A stretch of 44,478 bases of DNA from Paraburkholderia dilworthii (GTDB lineage Bacteria; Pseudomonadota; Gammaproteobacteria; Burkholderiales; Burkholderiaceae). Positions 40,946 to 44,478 of this stretch are shown here, piece after piece. The DNA lies in NCBI RefSeq assembly GCF_000472525.1, contig NZ_AWZT01000054.1:1-44478 (forward strand). The letters are read 5' to 3'. Position numbers and translations under genes: made by a program. Below the pieces are notes generated by a model. That model worked only from the letters and a program-made list of their open reading frames with translations, was not told the origin of the DNA and did not search any database. Each line of letters begins with the position of its first letter. The first letter of the stretch is position 1.

Positions 40946-41788
40946 ATGCGTTTCGAAGGCTCATCGCAGTACGTCGCCACCGACGACCTCAAGCTCGCGG
41001 TCAATGCCGCGATGACGCTCAAGCGCCCGCTGCTGATCAAGGGCGAGCCCGGCACCGGCAAGACCATGCTGGCCGAAGAAGTCGCCGCCGCGCTCGGCAT
41101 GCCGCTTTTGCAATGGCATATCAAATCCACCACCAAGGCGCAGCAGGGTCTGTACGAATACGATGCGGTGTCGCGCCTGCGCGATTCGCAACTCGGCGAC
41201 GAGCGCGTGAAAGACATCCGCAACTACATCGTCAAGGGCGTGTTGTGGCAGGCGTTCGAGTCGGACAAGCAAACGGTGCTGCTGATCGACGAGATCGACA
41301 AGGCCGACATCGAGTTTCCGAACGACCTGCTGCGCGAACTCGACCGCATGGAGTTCTACGTGTACGAGACGCACGAGTTGATCCGCGCGAAACAGCGTCC
41401 GCTCGTCATCATCACGTCGAACAACGAGAAAGAGTTGCCCGACGCGTTTTTGCGCCGCTGCTTTTTCCATTACATCAAGTTCCCCGATCCGGTCACTATG
41501 CAGCAGATCGTCGAGGTGCATTACCCTGGCATCAAGAAGGAACTGCTGGCCGCGGCCATGCAGAGCTTTTTCGAACTGCGCAACGTGGCCGGGCTGAAGA
41601 AAAAGCCGTCCACGTCTGAACTGCTCGACTGGCTCAAGCTGCTGCTCGCCGAGGACATCCCGCCCGAAGCGCTGCGCTCGTCGGATCAGAAGCAGATCAT
41701 TCCGCCGCTGCACGGCGCGCTGCTGAAGAACGAACAGGACGTGAGTCTGTTCGAGCGGCTGATTTTCATGAACCGCAATAACCGCTGA
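40946..41788 (+). CDS. MoxR-family AAA+ ATPase
   Basis: A 281-residue AAA+ chaperone-like ATPase. Walker A is GEPGTGKT at 33-40, Walker B LLIDE at 112-116 (VLLIDEIDKAD), and sensor/arginine-finger elements lie in VIITSNNEKELPDAFLRRC near 155-172. The QWHIKSTTKAQQGLYEYD segment is typical of the CoxD/MoxR subgroup. Such ATPases work with a VWA-domain partner to insert metals into, or assemble, an enzyme. The partner gene follows at 149 bases. The ATG at 40946 is chosen because the family begins at RFEGSSQYVATDDLKLAVN; the frame is open far upstream but in non-family GC-rich sequence. Confidence 0.9.
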   Translation: MRFEGSSQYVATDDLKLAVNAAMTLKRPLLIKGEPGTGKTMLAEEVAAALGMPLLQWHIKSTTKAQQGLYEYDAVSRLRDSQLGDERVKDIRNYIVKGVLWQAFESDKQTVLLIDEIDKADIEFPNDLLRELDRMEFYVYETHELIRAKQRPLVIITSNNEKELPDAFLRRCFFHYIKFPDPVTMQQIVEVHYPGIKKELLAAAMQSFFELRNVAGLKKKPSTSELLDWLKLLLAEDIPPEALRSSDQKQIIPPLHGALLKNEQDVSLFERLIFMNRNNR

Positions 41789-41936
41789 GTTACCGTTGAA
41801 CCGCCACCGAACCGCCATCGAGCCACCGCCGGATCATCGCCAAGCCACCGCTAAGTGCCGTTAAGTACTGTTAAGCCACCATCGAGCGACCGCAAATGAA
41901 CGCGCCACGTGGCGCCACCGCCGCAGAGGATCCAGC

Positions 41937-43112
41937 ATGCTGATCGACTTCTTCTACTCGCTGCGCGCCGCAAAGCTGCCCGTGTCGGTGAAGGAATATC
42001 TGACGCTGCTCGAGGCGCTCAAAGCCAACGTGATTGCGCCGTCGCTCGACGAGTTCTACTACCTCGCGCGCATGACGCTCGTAAAGGACGAGCAGTACTT
42101 CGACAAGTTCGACCAGGCGTTCGGCGCGTATTTCAACGGCGTCGCGCAGACTTCCGAACTCGCCTTCGACGTCCCGCTCGACTGGCTGAAGAAAAAGCTG
42201 CAACGCGATCTGTCGCCGGAAGAAAAGGCGCAGATCGAAGCAATGGGCGGCATCGACAAGCTCATGGAACGCCTGAAGCAACTGTTCGACGAACAGAAAG
42301 AGCGTCACGAAGGCGGTAACAAATGGATCGGGACGGGCGGCACGTCGCCGTTCGGCAATGGCGGCTATAACCCGGAGGGCGTGCGCATCGGCGGCGACTC
42401 GTCGGGCAACCGCACGGCCGTGAAAGTGTGGGAAGCGCGCGCGTATCGCGATTACGACGACCAGGTGGAGATCGGCACGCGCAACATCAAGGTGGCGCTG
42501 CGCCGCTTGCGCCGCTTCGCGCGCGAAGGCGCCGCCGAAGAGCTCGATCTGCCGGACACGATCCGCAGCACTGCCGCCAACGCCGGCTGGCTCGACCTGA
42601 AGATGGTGCCCGAGCGGCACAACAAGGTGAAGGTGCTGATGCTGCTCGATGTAGGCGGCTCGATGGACGATCACATCAAGCGCACTGAGGAGCTCTTTTC
42701 TGCCGCGAAGGCCGAGTTCAAGCACCTCGAGTTCTACTACTTCCACAATTGCGTGTACGACTTCCTGTGGAAGAACAACCGCCGCCGTCACACCGAGCGC
42801 ATCGCGACCTGGGACGTGCTGCACAAATTCACGCCGGACTACAAGCTGATCTTCGTCGGCGACGCGACGATGAGCCCTTACGAAGTGCTGCAGCCAGGCG
42901 GCTCCGTCGAATACAACAACGCGGAAGCCGGCGCGGTATGGCTGCGCCGCCTCGCCGACCACTTCCCGCATCATGCGTGGCTCAATCCGGAACCGGAAGG
43001 CTTATGGGCCTACCGCCAGTCCGTCAGCGCAATCCGCGAAGTGCTCGGCCAACGCATGTATCCGCTCACGCTCGCGGGGCTCGAGTCCGCAACGCGCATG
43101 CTGAGCAAGTAG
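41937..43112 (+). CDS. VWA-domain protein, CoxE-like
   Basis: A 391-residue cytoplasmic protein. An alpha-helical N-terminal part (MLIDFFYSLRAAKLPVSVKE) leads to a C-terminal von Willebrand A domain. The metal-ion site is LLDVGGSMDDH, with DVGGS at 238-242 where the canonical MIDAS reads DxSxS; the first Ser is replaced by Gly. The later FVGDATMSPYE near 305 probably supplies another ligand. A Gly-rich loop (GTGGTSPFGNGGYNPEG) separates the halves. It is paired with the MoxR ATPase, like coxD-coxE in CO dehydrogenase clusters, but no target metalloenzyme gene is nearby. The ribosome site AGAGGA is strong. Confidence 0.9.
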   Translation: MLIDFFYSLRAAKLPVSVKEYLTLLEALKANVIAPSLDEFYYLARMTLVKDEQYFDKFDQAFGAYFNGVAQTSELAFDVPLDWLKKKLQRDLSPEEKAQIEAMGGIDKLMERLKQLFDEQKERHEGGNKWIGTGGTSPFGNGGYNPEGVRIGGDSSGNRTAVKVWEARAYRDYDDQVEIGTRNIKVALRRLRRFAREGAAEELDLPDTIRSTAANAGWLDLKMVPERHNKVKVLMLLDVGGSMDDHIKRTEELFSAAKAEFKHLEFYYFHNCVYDFLWKNNRRRHTERIATWDVLHKFTPDYKLIFVGDATMSPYEVLQPGGSVEYNNAEAGAVWLRRLADHFPHHAWLNPEPEGLWAYRQSVSAIREVLGQRMYPLTLAGLESATRMLSK

Positions 43113-43152
43113 TCCCGTAACGCTCTTCCCCCAACGATAAGAAAGCATTTGC

Positions 43153-44370
43153 ATGAGCCGCTCGCCATCGCCTGAATTGTCCCCTGCCGGCATGCCTCCT
43201 GGCCGCTTAAATCCGCTCGCCGATACTTCCCTGTCCACCATCGTCGCCGGTTTCGTCGCGATGATGACCGGCTACACCAGTTCGCTCGTGCTGATGTTCC
43301 AGGCCGGCCAGGCCGCGCATCTGACGAACGCGCAGATTTCGTCGTGGATCTGGGCGTTGTCGATCGGCATGGCCGTGTGCACAATCGGTCTCTCGCTGCA
43401 TTTTCGCGCACCGATCGTGATTGCCTGGTCGACGCCCGGCGCGGCGCTGCTGGTCTCGTCATTGCCGCACGTGCCTTACGAGCAGGCGATCGGTGCGTTT
43501 ATCGTCTGCGCGCTGCTGCTGACCGTGGTCGGCCTGACGGGCTGGTTCGACACGCTGATGAAGAAAATTCCGGCGGGCATCGCGGCCGCGCTGCTGGCGG
43601 GCATCCTGTTCGAGATCGGCATCCAGATATTTCGCGCCGCGCAGTTCCAGACGGCGCTCGTTCTGACGATGTTTTTCACCTACCTGGTCGTCAAACGCAT
43701 CGCACCGCGTTACGCGATTCCGATGACGCTGGTCGCCGGCACCATCGCCGCGGGCGTACTCGGGCTGCTCGATTTCAGCCACTTTCAGGTGGCGCTCGCG
43801 CATCCGGTGTTCACGATGCCGGCGTTTTCGCTCGCCGCGAGCATCAGTATCGGTATTCCGCTCTTCGTGGTCGCGATGGCGTCACAGAACGTGCCCGGCA
43901 TCGCCGTACTGCGCGCGGACGGCTACAGCACGCCCTCTGCGCCGCTGATCTCGACGACCGGGATCGCGTCGCTGGTGCTCGCGCCGTTCGGCTCGCACGG
44001 CATCAATCTTGCCGCGATCACGGCGGCAATCTGCACCGGTCCCGAAGCGCATGAGAACCGCGCCAAGCGCTACACGGCCGCGGTGTGGTGCGGCATCTTC
44101 TACCTGATCGCCGGTATTTTCGGTGCGACGATTGCGGCGCTGTTCGCGGCGTTCCCGCGCGAACTGGTTGTGTCGGTCGCGGCGCTGGCGCTGTTTGGCT
44201 CGATCATGAGCGGCCTCGCCAACGCGATGCAGGACGTCAGGCAGCGCGAAGCGGCGCTGGTCACGTTCATGGTGACGGCGTCGGGGCTCACGCTGCTGTC
44301 CATCGGCTCGGCGTTCTGGGGCCTCGTGGCCGGCGTGCTGACGCAAGTGGTGCTGAATGCGCGGCGCTGA
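43153..44370 (+). CDS. BenE-type benzoate/H+ symporter family transporter
   Basis: A 405-residue inner-membrane protein with about twelve hydrophobic segments. The BenE family pattern is visible: TSLSTIVAGFVAMMTGYTSS near the start, APIVIAWSTPGAALL near 96-110, and PLFVVAMASQNVPGIAVLRA near 235 with the family's ASQN-PG motif, then SHGINLAAITAAICTGPEAH. Family members import benzoate with protons. No ben or cat catabolic genes are in the window, so the true substrate is open. It starts 40 bases after the VWA gene and may be read from the same transcript. A 7-bp tandem repeat begins 13 bases after the stop. Confidence 0.9.
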   Translation: MSRSPSPELSPAGMPPGRLNPLADTSLSTIVAGFVAMMTGYTSSLVLMFQAGQAAHLTNAQISSWIWALSIGMAVCTIGLSLHFRAPIVIAWSTPGAALLVSSLPHVPYEQAIGAFIVCALLLTVVGLTGWFDTLMKKIPAGIAAALLAGILFEIGIQIFRAAQFQTALVLTMFFTYLVVKRIAPRYAIPMTLVAGTIAAGVLGLLDFSHFQVALAHPVFTMPAFSLAASISIGIPLFVVAMASQNVPGIAVLRADGYSTPSAPLISTTGIASLVLAPFGSHGINLAAITAAICTGPEAHENRAKRYTAAVWCGIFYLIAGIFGATIAALFAAFPRELVVSVAALALFGSIMSGLANAMQDVRQREAALVTFMVTASGLTLLSIGSAFWGLVAGVLTQVVLNARR

Positions 44371-44383
44371 TGAGGGTGGGGGC

Positions 44384-44478
44384 TGTGCGGTGTGCGGTGT
44401 GCGGTGTGCGGTGTGCGGTGTGCGGTGTGCGGTGTGCGGTGTGCGGTGTGCGGTGTGCGGTGTGCGGTGTGCGGTGTG
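44384..44478. repeat. 7-bp tandem repeat (TGTGCGG) to the window edge
   Basis: Thirteen perfect copies of TGTGCGG plus four bases, without a single mismatch, run to the last base. The true array length is unknown because the window ends inside it. Confidence 0.97.

Overview
The window is a GC-rich, densely coded stretch of a beta-proteobacterial chromosome, most likely Paraburkholderia or a close Burkholderiaceae relative. The basis is protein character (RdgC, DnaE, FtsK with a very long Ala/Pro linker, an intracellular PhaZ with Cys183, DUF1841, DUF3096 and DUF6726 proteins) and gene order. No database search was run, so the genus is an inference. Most of the window is conserved core chromosome. 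I see no insertion sequence, prophage, CRISPR array, tRNA or rRNA.

Layout, left to right. (1) 1-2779: the start of a type VI secretion operon (tssF followed by a truncated vgrG) and a small broken gene next to rdgC. (2) 2781-11974: rdgC, then a lipopolysaccharide core locus: GT4 transferase, O-antigen ligase-like protein and GT9 heptosyltransferase-like protein in one overlapping minus-strand operon, a second GT4, MsbA, and a plus-strand GT2 transferase. (3) 11968-19535: information-processing genes: dnaE, the tRNA U34 hydroxylase trhO, glutamyl-Q tRNA(Asp) synthetase gluQ, and the RhlE-type RNA helicase with a structured leader. (4) 19536-25557: a ThDP acetolactate-synthase-like enzyme with an aldehyde dehydrogenase, two small envelope proteins (MliC family, DUF6726 lipoprotein) and purT. 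(5) 25801-32231: a META-domain lipoprotein, ftsK, a secreted beta-propeller lactonase and a 50-residue DUF3096 membrane protein. (6) 32513-36374: an unidentified 81-residue protein divergent from a GH15 glycosidase, then the PHB depolymerase phaZ with a promoter and a clear terminator. (7) 36507-39575: a TetR regulator divergent from an rsxB-nth pair, with a perfect palindrome over the tetR promoter, then DUF1841. (8) 39715-44370: a cytochrome c pair on the minus strand, then a MoxR ATPase, a VWA (CoxE-like) protein and a BenE-type transporter on the plus strand.

Functional links. The GT9/ligase/GT4 genes share start/stop codons and should be translationally coupled. With the second GT4, GT2 and MsbA they cover core-sugar addition, O-antigen ligation and lipid A flipping. 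RsxB and Nth both carry Fe-S clusters and sit 20 bp apart, echoing the E. coli rsx-nth arrangement but without the membrane Rsx subunits. MoxR plus VWA is a typical metallo-enzyme maturation or chaperone pair. The ThDP enzyme and aldehyde dehydrogenase may act in sequence.

The window begins inside vgrG, a gene usually present in several copies, and ends inside a 7-bp tandem repeat of more than 13 copies. Both are typical assembly break points, so this may be a whole contig. I do not find a convincing new multi-gene system. The most interesting items are the tssF-first secretion operon, the rsxB/tetR regulatory arrangement, the ThDP enzyme-ALDH pair with phased 9-bp repeats upstream, the doubly frameshifted gene beside rdgC, and a degenerate 35-bp tandem repeat after the aldehyde dehydrogenase gene.
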